Notes under the pieces: generated by a model
The model's input: only the letters and a program-made list of their open reading frames with translations
What the model was told of the DNA's origin: nothing
The model's database searches: none
Position numbers and translations under genes: made by a program
Part shown: positions 1-8,539 of the stretch, piece by piece
Numbering within the stretch: the stretch's first letter is position 1
Layout of the letters: each line of letters opens with the position of its first letter
Origin: Actinophytocola sp036402745
Lineage (GTDB): Bacteria; Actinomycetota; Actinomycetes; Mycobacteriales; Pseudonocardiaceae
Length of the DNA stretch: 64,000 nt
Reading direction: 5' to 3'
NCBI RefSeq assembly: GCF_036402745.1
Contig: NZ_DASWSJ010000043.1
Span: 35,255 to 99,254, forward strand

Positions 1-426
1 GTGGTCGGCCGGATGAGCTGGACGGTGCTGAAGTACCGGCCGACGCCTGCCGCGCCCCGGGCCGCCGACGAGTCCACACTGGACGACCCGCTCGAGGTGC
101 CGGTGACCGCCACCATGATCGTCGCGGGTGCGTTGGCCACCAACGACTACACGCCGATCCACCACGACGTCGAGGCCGCGCGGGCGGCGGGGTTCGCGGA
201 CATCTTCATGAACATCCTGACCACGTGCGGGCTGGTGCACCGGTATGTCGGCGGGGACATCCGGGCGACCGAGTTCCGCCTCGGCACGCCGGTGTACCCG
301 GGCGACACGCTGACGTTCACCGGCCGGCGGGCGGGGGCGGTGGTGTCGGTGCAGGGGCGCACGGCGCGCGGGGTGCACGTTCACGGCACGGTCACCACGA
401 GCTTGCCGACCGTGCCGCGGTCGTAG
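1..426 (+). CDS. MaoC-like hotdog dehydratase, 5' end at window edge
   Basis: Predicted single-hotdog MaoC-type hydratase acting on an acyl-CoA. About 141 codons are visible. Residues 44-56 read ALATNDYTPIHHD, which contains the Asp and His of the hydratase motif; the rest (LGTPVYPGDTLTF) is typical of the fold. A GTG lies on base 1 and an ATG on base 13, so the true start may be the ATG or lie outside the window. The 3' end overlaps the convergent oxidoreductase gene by 46 bases. Its position beside acyl-CoA ligase and carboxylase genes suits a hydration step in the same pathway; that link is inferred. Confidence 0.8.
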   Translation: MVGRMSWTVLKYRPTPAAPRAADESTLDDPLEVPVTATMIVAGALATNDYTPIHHDVEAARAAGFADIFMNILTTCGLVHRYVGGDIRATEFRLGTPVYPGDTLTFTGRRAGAVVSVQGRTARGVHVHGTVTTSLPTVPRS

Positions 427-1343
427 ATGCGCCGCAGGCCGTCGGGGACCTGGTCCATCGGCAGGATCTCGGAGACCAGCGGGTCGATCGCGCCGGCGCG
501 GTGGAGGTCCATGAGCGCGGCGTGCGTCTCGCCGACCACGTGCGGGGCGCGGCGGCGGTAGAGCCCCCAGTGCACGCCGACGATCGAGTAGTTCTTGACC
601 AGCGCATGGTTGGTCGGCGCCGCGGCGGGCGGGCCGCCCGCGAACCCGGCGACCACGAGCCGCCCCTCGAACGCGACGACCTTGCGGGACCGGTCGAACA
701 CCGCGCCCCCGACCGGGTCGACGATCACGTCCGCACCCCGGCCGCCGGTGGCCTCCAGCACCGCCGCGACGAAGTCCCCGGCCCGGTAGTCGATCGCGAG
801 GTCGGCGCCGAGCTTCTCGCAGACCTCGACCTTGGCCGGCCCACCCGCGGTGGCGATGACGGTGGCGCCGGCGGCCTTGGCGACCTGGATGGCCGCGCTG
901 CCCACGCCACCGGCCCCGGCGTGCACGAGCACGGTCTCGCCGGGGCGCAGGCCGGCCCGGCGGTGCAGCGCGGCGTGCGCGGTGAGGTAGGTGACGACCA
1001 TCGCCGCCGCGGCGGTGGCGGACAGCGAGTCGGGGATGGGCAGCGCCGCGGCGGCGGGCAGGACCGTGCGCTGGGCCAGCCCCCCGTGCGGGAACTCGCA
1101 CATGGCCGCGACCCGCTGCCCGGTGCCCACCACCCGGCCGGCCATCTCGAAGCCCGGGGTCAGCGGCAGCGGCGGGCGGTCCTGGTACTTCCCCTGGCAC
1201 ACCAGGACGTCCGCGTAGTTCAGGGCCGCCGCGTCGACCTCGACCAGCACCTCGCCCGGCCCCGGTTCCGGGTCCGGCGCGTCGTCCTCCAGCCGCAGCA
1301 CGTCGGCCGGGTCGCCGAGCGTGTGCAGGCGCCAGGCGCGCAC
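381..1343 (-). CDS. zinc-free MDR NAD(P)H:quinone oxidoreductase-type enzyme
   Basis: Medium-chain reductase of the quinone oxidoreductase class, 320 residues, the usual length. An N-terminal GroES-like part (GPGEVLVEVDAAALNYADVLV, residues 28-48) precedes a Rossmann domain with GAGGVGSAA at 143-151 for NADPH. No catalytic or structural zinc Cys cluster is visible. The GTG start directly abuts the TGA of the upstream ligase gene (TGAGTG), so it is the last gene of the leftward operon. It probably reduces an enoyl or quinone-like intermediate; the substrate cannot be told from sequence. Confidence 0.86.
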   Translation of the reverse strand: MRAWRLHTLGDPADVLRLEDDAPDPEPGPGEVLVEVDAAALNYADVLVCQGKYQDRPPLPLTPGFEMAGRVVGTGQRVAAMCEFPHGGLAQRTVLPAAAALPIPDSLSATAAAAMVVTYLTAHAALHRRAGLRPGETVLVHAGAGGVGSAAIQVAKAAGATVIATAGGPAKVEVCEKLGADLAIDYRAGDFVAAVLEATGGRGADVIVDPVGGAVFDRSRKVVAFEGRLVVAGFAGGPPAAAPTNHALVKNYSIVGVHWGLYRRRAPHVVGETHAALMDLHRAGAIDPLVSEILPMDQVPDGLRRIYDRGTVGKLVVTVP

Positions 1344-2939
1344 TCAGGAACCCGCCGGCGCGTGGCTGAACCGCTCGCGCAGCACGAACTTCTGCACCTT
1401 CCCCGAGATCGTCAGCGGGAACTCCTCGACCGTCCGCACCACCGACGGCTTCTTGAAGCTCGCCAGCCGCTCCCGGCAGTAGGCCACGATGTCGGCCTCG
1501 ACGACCGTGGCCCCGGGCGCCGGCACGATCACCGCGCACACCTGCTCGCCCCAGCGCTCGTGCGGCAGGCCGATCACGGCCACGTCGTGCACCGCCGGGT
1601 GGGCCCGCAGCACGGCCTCCACCTCGCTCGGGTAGATGTTCATGCCGCCGCTGATGATCATGTCCTTCTTGCGCCCGGCCACGAACAGGAACCCGTCCTC
1701 GTCGAGATAGCCCAGGTCACCGGTGTGCAGCCAGCCGTCGCGCACCGTGGCGGCGGTCGCGGCCGGGTTGTCCCAGTACCCGAGCGTCACCGCCGGGCCG
1801 CGCACGAGGATCTCGCCCGTCTCGCCGGCCGGCAGCGGCGTGCCCTCGAGCGCGTCGGCGATGCGGATCTCGTTGTGCATCGACGCCTTGCCGGCCGAGC
1901 CGATCTTCGACGTGAGGAACGCGGGCGGCACGAACGTCGTCGTCCCGCCGCCCTCGGTGAGCCCGAACACCTGCACGAACCTGGTGTGCGGGAACGCCTT
2001 CTGGGCCTCGACGATGGTCTCCCGGGACAGCGGCGCGCCCCCGCACATGATCATCTCCAGTGCCGACGTGTCGAGGTCGGCCAGGCCCGGCGCCCGCAGC
2101 ACGTCGTAGATCATCGTCGGCACCCACAGCACGTGCGAGATCCGGTGCCGGGCCACGTAGGCCACGGCCTCGGCCGCGTCGAACCCCCCGGAGCGTCTGA
2201 TGTGGACGGTGCCGCCCTGGTGCAGCAACGCGAACGTGAAGTCGTGCCGGCCGCCGATGTAGTTCAGGTCCAGCGCCACGTAGGTCGCGTGGTCGGGCCG
2301 CAGCGCGTAGTCCATCACCTGCTGGATCGAGTTCCACAGCACCGTGCCGTGCGCCCACACCACGCCCTTGGGGTCGCCGGTGGTGCCCGAGGTGTAGATG
2401 ATCTCGTGCGGGTCGGCGAAGGCAGGCGGCTCGATCGGCGGCCGCCGCGCCTGCGCACCCGCGCACAGCTCCTCGTACTCGACGTCCGCGCCCTCGGCCG
2501 TCCCGAACGACACGATGAGCGAGAGCGCCGGCAGCTCGCCGGACGCGCGCGCCGCGGCGATGTGCGGCACGAACGACGCCTCGGCGAACACCGCCCGCGC
2601 CCCGGAGCGGGCCAGCAGCCCGACCCGCTCGGCCGGCGCGAGCCGCCAGCTCAACGCCACCATGATCGCCGCCGCGCCGGAGATGCCGAGCTCCACCTCG
2701 AAGTACTCGACCCTGTTGCGGGTGCTGATCGACACCCGGTCCATCCGCTCGATCCCGTGTGCCAGCAGGGCGTTCGCCACCCGCCGGTAGCGGTCGCGCA
2801 GGTCGCCGTACGTGCGCACGGTGTCCTCGCACACCACCGCCGGGTGGGCCGGATCGGTGCCGGTGCGCTCGGCGAGATAGGTCAGGTTGAGCCCCGCCCA
2901 CGGCGGCGGCGCGGTCATGTCGACGCCGAGCCCGGTCAC
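1344..2939 (-). CDS. AMP-dependent acyl-CoA synthetase
   Basis: Acyl-adenylate-forming ligase (531 residues) that would activate a carboxylic acid with ATP and CoA. The nucleotide loop is YTSGTTGDPKG near residues 182-192, the A8 region is GWLHTGDLGYLDEDG, and the catalytic Lys lies in the C-terminal ISGKVQKF. The GTG start at 2939 is chosen because it overlaps the TGA of the upstream LLM gene by four bases (GTGA) and has GGAGGT seven bases ahead. An in-frame ATG follows seven codons later. Translational coupling places it in the hyuAB/LLM operon, where it would feed acids into CoA-dependent steps. Confidence 0.9.
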   Translation of the reverse strand: MTGLGVDMTAPPPWAGLNLTYLAERTGTDPAHPAVVCEDTVRTYGDLRDRYRRVANALLAHGIERMDRVSISTRNRVEYFEVELGISGAAAIMVALSWRLAPAERVGLLARSGARAVFAEASFVPHIAAARASGELPALSLIVSFGTAEGADVEYEELCAGAQARRPPIEPPAFADPHEIIYTSGTTGDPKGVVWAHGTVLWNSIQQVMDYALRPDHATYVALDLNYIGGRHDFTFALLHQGGTVHIRRSGGFDAAEAVAYVARHRISHVLWVPTMIYDVLRAPGLADLDTSALEMIMCGGAPLSRETIVEAQKAFPHTRFVQVFGLTEGGGTTTFVPPAFLTSKIGSAGKASMHNEIRIADALEGTPLPAGETGEILVRGPAVTLGYWDNPAATAATVRDGWLHTGDLGYLDEDGFLFVAGRKKDMIISGGMNIYPSEVEAVLRAHPAVHDVAVIGLPHERWGEQVCAVIVPAPGATVVEADIVAYCRERLASFKKPSVVRTVEEFPLTISGKVQKFVLRERFSHAPAGS

Positions 2940-3940
2940 GTCACACCTCCCGGTAACTGGCCGAGCGCACGCAGCCGCTCGGTGATCTTGCGCGTGGCGG
3001 CGAGCTGGTCGCGCTGCCCGAGGATGAGCATCACGCCGTCGCAGCCGTGGTCGGCGAGCGCGGCGAGCGTCCGCGCCCAGCGGTCCTCCTCGCCCCACAC
3101 CACGAAGTTGTCCAGCAGGTACTCCGCGAGCGGGCGGGACACGATGTCCTCGGCCATGTTGCGCGGCCGGGTCGCGTCGCCGTGGAAGGCGTAGTCGTAG
3201 CGCTTCCACATGGTGCGGACGTCCTCGTGCAGCTCGGTCGGGATGCCGCGCTCGGTCAGGTCGCCGCGGAAGGCTCGGTTGGCGATCGCGACCAGGAGCG
3301 GCCCCATGTCCGCGAGCACCTCGTCGACCGTCTCGCCCACCGACACCGCCGGGCCCGCCCAGAACTCCTGCCCCGGGCGGGTCCTCCCGGCCGCGACCCG
3401 CCGGGTGAGCACCTCGGCCTTCATCGTGCCGCCGTACAGCACGCCGTCGCCGCACTCGCCGCCCAGCGCGGTGATGCGGGGGCCGTCCGCGCTGACGACC
3501 AGCGGCGGCGCCGGCCGGGCGAGCCCGGTGGCCGGGATCCGGGTGTCCCGGAAGGTGCCGCCGGTGCCCGCCCAGTAGCCGCGGATCGCGGCCACCGCCT
3601 CCCGCAGCTCGCCGACCGTGGCGGGCTTCATGCCCAGCCCGCGAGCCGCGCTGTTGCCGGTCGCGATCGTCCCGACGGCCCGGCCGTCGCTCGCCTCCTG
3701 CAGCGTGGCGAGGAGGTTCGCGACGATCACCGGGTGCCGCGGGACCACATGCGACACCACCGGCCCCACCTTCAGCCGGGTGCTGTTGCGCAGCGCCTGG
3801 AACTGGTGCAGGTAGGACTCCTGGTACACGGTCGGCGAGTCGGCGATGCCGAGCCAGGCGTAGCCGGCCTCGTCCGTGTGGCGGGCGAGGCCGGCCGTCT
3901 CCTCCATGGAGCGCGGCAGCTCCATGACGCCGAACCTCAC
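2936..3940 (-). CDS. LLM-class flavin-dependent oxidoreductase
   Basis: Bacterial luciferase-like (beta/alpha)8 oxidoreductase, 334 residues, using FMN or F420. It begins MRFGVMELPRSMEETAGLA and contains VGPVVSHVVPRHPVIVANLLATL, the usual strand-3 region of these enzymes. The GTG start at 3940 overlaps the hyuB stop as GTGA, and its own stop overlaps the ligase start in the same way, so it is translated as part of the leftward operon. The cofactor cannot be assigned by eye; no partner reductase lies beside it, which slightly favours F420. Confidence 0.86.
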   Translation of the reverse strand: MRFGVMELPRSMEETAGLARHTDEAGYAWLGIADSPTVYQESYLHQFQALRNSTRLKVGPVVSHVVPRHPVIVANLLATLQEASDGRAVGTIATGNSAARGLGMKPATVGELREAVAAIRGYWAGTGGTFRDTRIPATGLARPAPPLVVSADGPRITALGGECGDGVLYGGTMKAEVLTRRVAAGRTRPGQEFWAGPAVSVGETVDEVLADMGPLLVAIANRAFRGDLTERGIPTELHEDVRTMWKRYDYAFHGDATRPRNMAEDIVSRPLAEYLLDNFVVWGEEDRWARTLAALADHGCDGVMLILGQRDQLAATRKITERLRALGQLPGGVT

Positions 3941-6132
3941 GGCTGGCCCAGGGCCGGCGCCGGCAGTACCTCCAGGTCGGAGGTGGCCACGTCGACGCCG
4001 AGCACGCCGGCACACGAGCCGCAGTAGTACTCGCGCAGCACCACGCCGGGCTCCTCGTGCCGTTCCTTGACGTACATGTCGAGGTGCTCGTAGCGCTCGT
4101 GGATCGGGTACTCGCGGCCGACCGCGGCCTCGGCGGTGCGCCAGTTGCCGGTGCTCGTGCCGAACGACTCGCCGCAGTAGCCGCACACCCACTGCCGGGA
4201 CCCGTTGGTGCCGCGCAGGATGACCGCCGCGCCGACGCTGGCCGGGGGCTGGAGCGCAGCAGTCGGCGCGCGGCCGATCCGCTCCTCGCGGATCTCGTTG
4301 CGGCGCTTGGTGGTCGCCTCGACGTCCACCTCGCCGCCGTCGTCGAGGACGACCCCGTAGGCGTTGCGGATGTGCTTCGCGGTGACGTAGCCGTCGGCGA
4401 GGTCCTGGGCCACCCGCTTCGCCGGGCGCAGCAGCGGGTCGCCGACGCCGCCACCGCCGCCGGAGAGCCACACCTGCACCTCGTGCCGCTTCACCGACAT
4501 GTGCCCGACCTTCGACCGGATGGTGATGTCGTCGCCGGTCAGCGCGTCCCGGGTGGGCAGCCTGCCGGCGGCGAGGAGGTCGGTGACGTTGGTGTTGCGC
4601 ACGGGGTAGTAGGTGCCCGACGCGGCCGGGTAGCCACCGCCGAACCCGCGCGGCGGCACCTCGGCGCACGCGTTGAAGCCCGGGCCGGCCATCTCGTCGG
4701 TGTAGTGCAGGGTGAAGCCCTGCTCGATGCCGCCGCCACCGCGGAAGTAGCCGGGGCCGCCGGAGTTGGGCGCCAGCCGCCGCCACAGCCACAGCACCGG
4801 GTCCATCGACTCGTGGGTCTCCACGTCGGCGATGCCGCAGCCGGTCATGCAGGTGAGCCCGTACGCGTCCTGACCGTCCATGATGGACTGCGCACCGCCG
4901 CCGGACCCGCACGCGTTGTCCACGTAGAACACCACGGACGTGCCGCCGAACTGGTTGGGGCCGAACAGGTTCACCGCGGGGAAGCCGTCCTGGCACTGGC
5001 CGGCGAGGCGGCCGCGGATCTCCGGGTCGTCGGACAGCGCCATCGCCTGGGACAGCGTCTCCTTGGCCAGCTTGCAGGCCCGCATGCCGACCTCGGAGTG
5101 CGCGTTGCTGCACGGCGCGGGGTCGGTCGAGTTGACGATGGTGCCCGGCTCGCCGACGTCGATGGTGACCGGCCGCCACATGCCCGCGTTCACCGGGAAG
5201 TCGCCGTAGACCATCATCACCATGATCGCGGTCATCGTCTGGCCGGCCATCGCGTCGGCCGCGGAGTTGACGAACGCGTCGATCTGCTGCACACCCGAGA
5301 ACTCGAACCGCAGGTCACTGCCGGACACGGTCATCTTCAGCCGCATGTCGAGCAGCTGGTCCGGGCCGTCGTGGCCGTCGAACTCGTTCCAGTCCGCCGA
5401 CTCGTAGACGCCGTCGGGCAGCCGGGAGATGCGCTCCCGCAGCAGCTCCTCGCTCAGGTTCTTGTTGATCTCGCACAGTTCCCGGTAGCCCTCGAGGCCG
5501 AACTCGTCGATGATCGAGTTGAGCCGCTGGTTGGCCACCACGTTGTTGGCCGCGATCATCGAGCGGATGTCCGACAGCACCGCGGCGGGCGCGCGCACGT
5601 TGGCGCCGATGAACCTGGCCCACTCGGAGTCGATCTTGCCGTTCTTGATGATCTTCACCGGCGGGAAGCGCAGGCCCTCCTGGTACACGTCCCGCGCGCC
5701 CGGCGCGTAGCCGGACACGCCGACGCCGCCGATGTCGAGCACGTGCATGTTGGCGAAGCCCCAGCCGACCAGCTCGTCGTTCTTGTAGAACATCGGCATG
5801 ATCACGCCGACGTCGGCCTGGTGCATGGCGCCGCCGGCGCGCGGGTCGTTGGTGATGTACCCGTCGCCCGGCTTGAGGTCGCCGATGCCGCCCAGCTCCA
5901 TGATGGACCGGACGCCACCGCGCGAGGAGCCGATGTGGAACAGCACGTAGCCGGAGAAGCCGAGCTGGTCGGGGACGGTGTCGAAGAAGCAGGTGGAGAA
6001 GTCCTTGGCCTCGTAGACCACCGGCGAGGTGGAGGTGCGGACCATGGCCAGCGCCATCTCGTTGGTGAGGTTCTCGACGGCCTTGCGGTGCACCTCGGCC
6101 GTCACGACGTCGTAGTCGCGCATGGTGGTCAT
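3937..6132 (-). CDS. hyuB: HyuB-type hydantoinase/carboxylase subunit with fused zinc-ribbon tail
   Basis: HyuB-family subunit of the hydantoinase/5-oxoprolinase/acetone carboxylase group, 731 residues. The long N-terminal part holds GDGYITNDPRAGGAMHQADV and the glycine-rich SGGPGYFRGGGGIEQG typical of HyuB. HyuB proteins are usually nearer 550-650 residues; the extra tail carries CGYC at 650-653 and CGSC at 704-707, resembling the small zinc-containing gamma subunit of acetone-type carboxylases. The ATG at 6132 has GGAGG ten bases upstream; a second ATG lies three codons in. It pairs with HyuA upstream and overlaps the LLM gene. Whether it hydrolyses a cyclic amide or carboxylates a ketone is not decided by sequence. 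Confidence 0.88.
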   Translation of the reverse strand: MTTMRDYDVVTAEVHRKAVENLTNEMALAMVRTSTSPVVYEAKDFSTCFFDTVPDQLGFSGYVLFHIGSSRGGVRSIMELGGIGDLKPGDGYITNDPRAGGAMHQADVGVIMPMFYKNDELVGWGFANMHVLDIGGVGVSGYAPGARDVYQEGLRFPPVKIIKNGKIDSEWARFIGANVRAPAAVLSDIRSMIAANNVVANQRLNSIIDEFGLEGYRELCEINKNLSEELLRERISRLPDGVYESADWNEFDGHDGPDQLLDMRLKMTVSGSDLRFEFSGVQQIDAFVNSAADAMAGQTMTAIMVMMVYGDFPVNAGMWRPVTIDVGEPGTIVNSTDPAPCSNAHSEVGMRACKLAKETLSQAMALSDDPEIRGRLAGQCQDGFPAVNLFGPNQFGGTSVVFYVDNACGSGGGAQSIMDGQDAYGLTCMTGCGIADVETHESMDPVLWLWRRLAPNSGGPGYFRGGGGIEQGFTLHYTDEMAGPGFNACAEVPPRGFGGGYPAASGTYYPVRNTNVTDLLAAGRLPTRDALTGDDITIRSKVGHMSVKRHEVQVWLSGGGGGVGDPLLRPAKRVAQDLADGYVTAKHIRNAYGVVLDDGGEVDVEATTKRRNEIREERIGRAPTAALQPPASVGAAVILRGTNGSRQWVCGYCGESFGTSTGNWRTAEAAVGREYPIHERYEHLDMYVKERHEEPGVVLREYYCGSCAGVLGVDVATSDLEVLPAPALGQP

Positions 6133-6277
6133 GACTGGTCCGCCTCCCCGGAACTAACACTCGTGGTCACTTTTGGTCGGCGCCGTCCGGTTGGGCACGT
6201 GCCGGTGGCTGGGTTGCGTCCCGTTCCCCTTGGGTGCGGTTGGCAGACACCTGGGGTTGGCACAAGGGGTGTCATGT

Positions 6278-8383
6278 CTAGGCCTCTTCCCGGGTCATGA
6301 CGTAGTTGCCGAAGCCGTCCCTGGTCACGTGGGTGCCGGGCGGGGCGAAGATCGTGGTGTCGTTCTCGTCGATGATCGCCGGCCCGCTGCACTCGGTGCC
6401 CGGCGTGAACTTGCCGCCGTCGTAGGTCGGGATCGTCTGCCACTCCTGCAGCATCGGGATGTAGACCCGGCGCTCGCCCTTGCGCACCTCGTCGAGCGGC
6501 GTCGGGCTCAGCGCCAGCTCGGGCATCGGCGGCCGCGGCTGCGGGCCGGTGACGGTGACGGTGTAGTTGAGCAGCACCTCGGGCACGCCGGCGAACGCGG
6601 TGCCGATGCCGTAGACCCGTTCGTAGAGCTCGTAGAACCGCTCGGCCAGCTCCTTGGTGTCCTCCGGGGTGAGCGAGCGGTCGGGCAGCGGCAGGGTCAG
6701 CTCGTAGACCTGGCCCTCGAACCGGAAGTCGGCGCTGCGCGCGGTGGTGATCTCCTCGGCGGCGAAGCCCTCCGCCCGCATCTCCTCGTGCGCGGTCGCG
6801 AGCAGCCGGTCGGCCACCTCGTTGACCCGGGCCACGTCGTCGGGGTTGGTGAGCTTCCAGTCCACCGTCTGGTCTTTGCGCAGCACGAAGTCCGACGTCA
6901 GTGCGCCGAGCGCGCAGAACACCGAGCTGTTCTGCGGGATGACGACGGTGGGGATCTTGAGCCGGTCGGCGATCTGCGAGGCGAACAGCGGCAGCGTGCC
7001 GCCGTAGGCCAGGAAGGTGAAGTTGCGCGGGTCATAGCCCTTGCCGACGCTGACCTCGCGGACCGCGTGCGCCATGTTGACCACGACGAGGTCGTGCACG
7101 GCGGCCGCGGCACGCTCGGCGGACCAGTCGAAGTGCTTGGCGAACTTGGTCTCCAGCGCCTGGCGGGCCAGGTCGACGTTGAGCCGCATCCGGCCGCCGA
7201 GGTAGTTGTCCGGGTCGATGAAGCCCATCAGGGTCATGGCATCGGTGACGGTCGGCTCGACGCCGCCCTTGCCGTAGGCCGCCGGTCCCGGGGTCGAGCC
7301 GGCGCTGTGCGGGCCGACCTGCGGGATGCCGCGCTCGCTGACCCACGCGATGCTGCCGCCGCCCGCGCCGACCGACACGACGTCGACGAGGTTGACGCCG
7401 GTCTGCAGCTGGCCGATCTCGAGGTTCTTCTGGGTGTGGACCTCGTTGTCGTTGATGATGCCGGTGTCGAAGCTGGTGCCGCCCATGTCGCCGAGCAGGA
7501 CCCGCTTGTAGCCCAGGCGCTTGCCCAGCTCGTTCGCGCCGAGCGCGCCGCCGGCCGGGCCGGAGCCGAGCAGGGCGAGCGGGTGTTCCTTCGCGCGTTC
7601 CTTGCTGATCCCGCCGCCGAGACCCTGCAGGAACACCGGCGGCTGGGGGAGCCCCGCGCCGGCGAGCTTGTCGGCGATCGAGTCGATGTAGGTGCGGGCC
7701 TGGTCGTGCACGAAGCAGTTGAGGACCGCGGTGGTGAACCGGCGGGTCTCGCCGCGGACCGGGAACACCCGGTGCGACGGCGTGACGAACAGGTCCGGGT
7801 AGCGCTGCTGGATGATCTTCTCCGCGCGCAGCTCGTGGTCGCCGTTGAGGTGGCTGGACAGGAAGCACACCGCGATCGACGCGACACCCTCCTCCTCGAC
7901 CAGCCGCTGGGCCTCGCGGGCGATCTGCTCCTCGTCGAGGGGCACCACGACGTCGCCGGCGTAGTTCACCCGTTCGGTGATCTCCGAGATGGCCGAGCGG
8001 GCCACGATGTCCGGCACGTTGGTCTGCAGGTGGTCGTCGGCCACGTTGAGCCGGGGACCGCCCGCGATCCGGAACACGTCCTTGAAACCGGCGGTGACCA
8101 GCACGCCCACCTTCGAGCCGCGCAGCTGGGTGATGATGTTGGTGACCACGGTGGTGCCGTTGATCAGCATGCGCCCCTGGGGCATCAGCTCGGACAGCTC
8201 CATGCCGAGCTCGCCGGCCGCGACGCCGATGGCGGACAGCACGCCCCGGCTGAAGTCGTCGTAGGTGGTGAGGGCCTTGCCTCTGACCAGGCGCTCGCCA
8301 GAAACGACTGCCACGTCGGTATGGGTGCCGCCGACGTCGACGCCGATGAAGGCTTGCGGGCTCGTTCCGGACGGGGTCGTCAT
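6278..8383 (-). CDS. hyuA: HyuA-type hydantoinase/oxoprolinase subunit
   Basis: ATP-dependent HyuA subunit (701 residues) with the sugar-kinase-like nucleotide fold: FIGVDVGGTHTDVAVV near residues 11-26 and LGDMGGTSFDTGI in the middle. The family phosphorylates a carbonyl oxygen during hydrolysis or carboxylation together with HyuB. The start at 8383 is preferred over an upstream in-frame ATG because GGAGGAGACG lies immediately ahead. It heads the leftward operon; 145 bases separate it from hyuB, the only sizeable gap in that operon. A plausible promoter lies 50-80 bases upstream. Confidence 0.88.
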   Translation of the reverse strand: MTTPSGTSPQAFIGVDVGGTHTDVAVVSGERLVRGKALTTYDDFSRGVLSAIGVAAGELGMELSELMPQGRMLINGTTVVTNIITQLRGSKVGVLVTAGFKDVFRIAGGPRLNVADDHLQTNVPDIVARSAISEITERVNYAGDVVVPLDEEQIAREAQRLVEEEGVASIAVCFLSSHLNGDHELRAEKIIQQRYPDLFVTPSHRVFPVRGETRRFTTAVLNCFVHDQARTYIDSIADKLAGAGLPQPPVFLQGLGGGISKERAKEHPLALLGSGPAGGALGANELGKRLGYKRVLLGDMGGTSFDTGIINDNEVHTQKNLEIGQLQTGVNLVDVVSVGAGGGSIAWVSERGIPQVGPHSAGSTPGPAAYGKGGVEPTVTDAMTLMGFIDPDNYLGGRMRLNVDLARQALETKFAKHFDWSAERAAAAVHDLVVVNMAHAVREVSVGKGYDPRNFTFLAYGGTLPLFASQIADRLKIPTVVIPQNSSVFCALGALTSDFVLRKDQTVDWKLTNPDDVARVNEVADRLLATAHEEMRAEGFAAEEITTARSADFRFEGQVYELTLPLPDRSLTPEDTKELAERFYELYERVYGIGTAFAGVPEVLLNYTVTVTGPQPRPPMPELALSPTPLDEVRKGERRVYIPMLQEWQTIPTYDGGKFTPGTECSGPAIIDENDTTIFAPPGTHVTRDGFGNYVMTREEA

Positions 8384-8432
8384 CGTCTCCTCCAGCTCGT
8401 GGGAAGCCAGCCGCCGTATGTGAATGCTGGGT

Positions 8433-8462
8433 AACATAGCTCACCGATGAAGGGGGCGTCTA
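8433..8462 (-). promoter_or_regulatory. candidate promoter of the hyuA operon
   Basis: Read leftward, TAGACG (8457-8462) and TATGTT (8433-8438) form -35 and -10 hexamers with an 18-base spacer, four of six matches each. The expected start of transcription lies about 40 bases before the hyuA ATG. Assigned by eye only. Confidence 0.35.
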
Positions 8463-8474
8463 GCGGTTGTTTCT

Positions 8475-8516
8475 GCGATACGCTACCGATCGCCTGTGAA
8501 TGACCGATAACATCGG
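8475..8516. promoter_or_regulatory. inverted repeats in the divergent promoter region
   Basis: Two inverted repeats lie between the divergent operons: GCGAT-N9-ATCGC at 8475-8493 and CCGAT-AAC-ATCGG at 8504-8516. The second is 10 bases upstream of the Shine-Dalgarno of the carboxylase gene. A similar 11-mer, CGAT-ACA-ATCG, occurs in the promoter of the GntR gene at 24.3 kb. They may be operators; no regulator can be assigned. Confidence 0.3.
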
Positions 8517-8539
8517 CTCGACTGGGAGGAGGTTCCGAC

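Noticed and set aside
225..3194. 989-codon open frame on the + strand
   Set aside because: Antisense to the MDR, ligase and LLM genes; Arg/Gly/Pro/Val/His-rich with no family signal, as expected of shadows in high-GC DNA.
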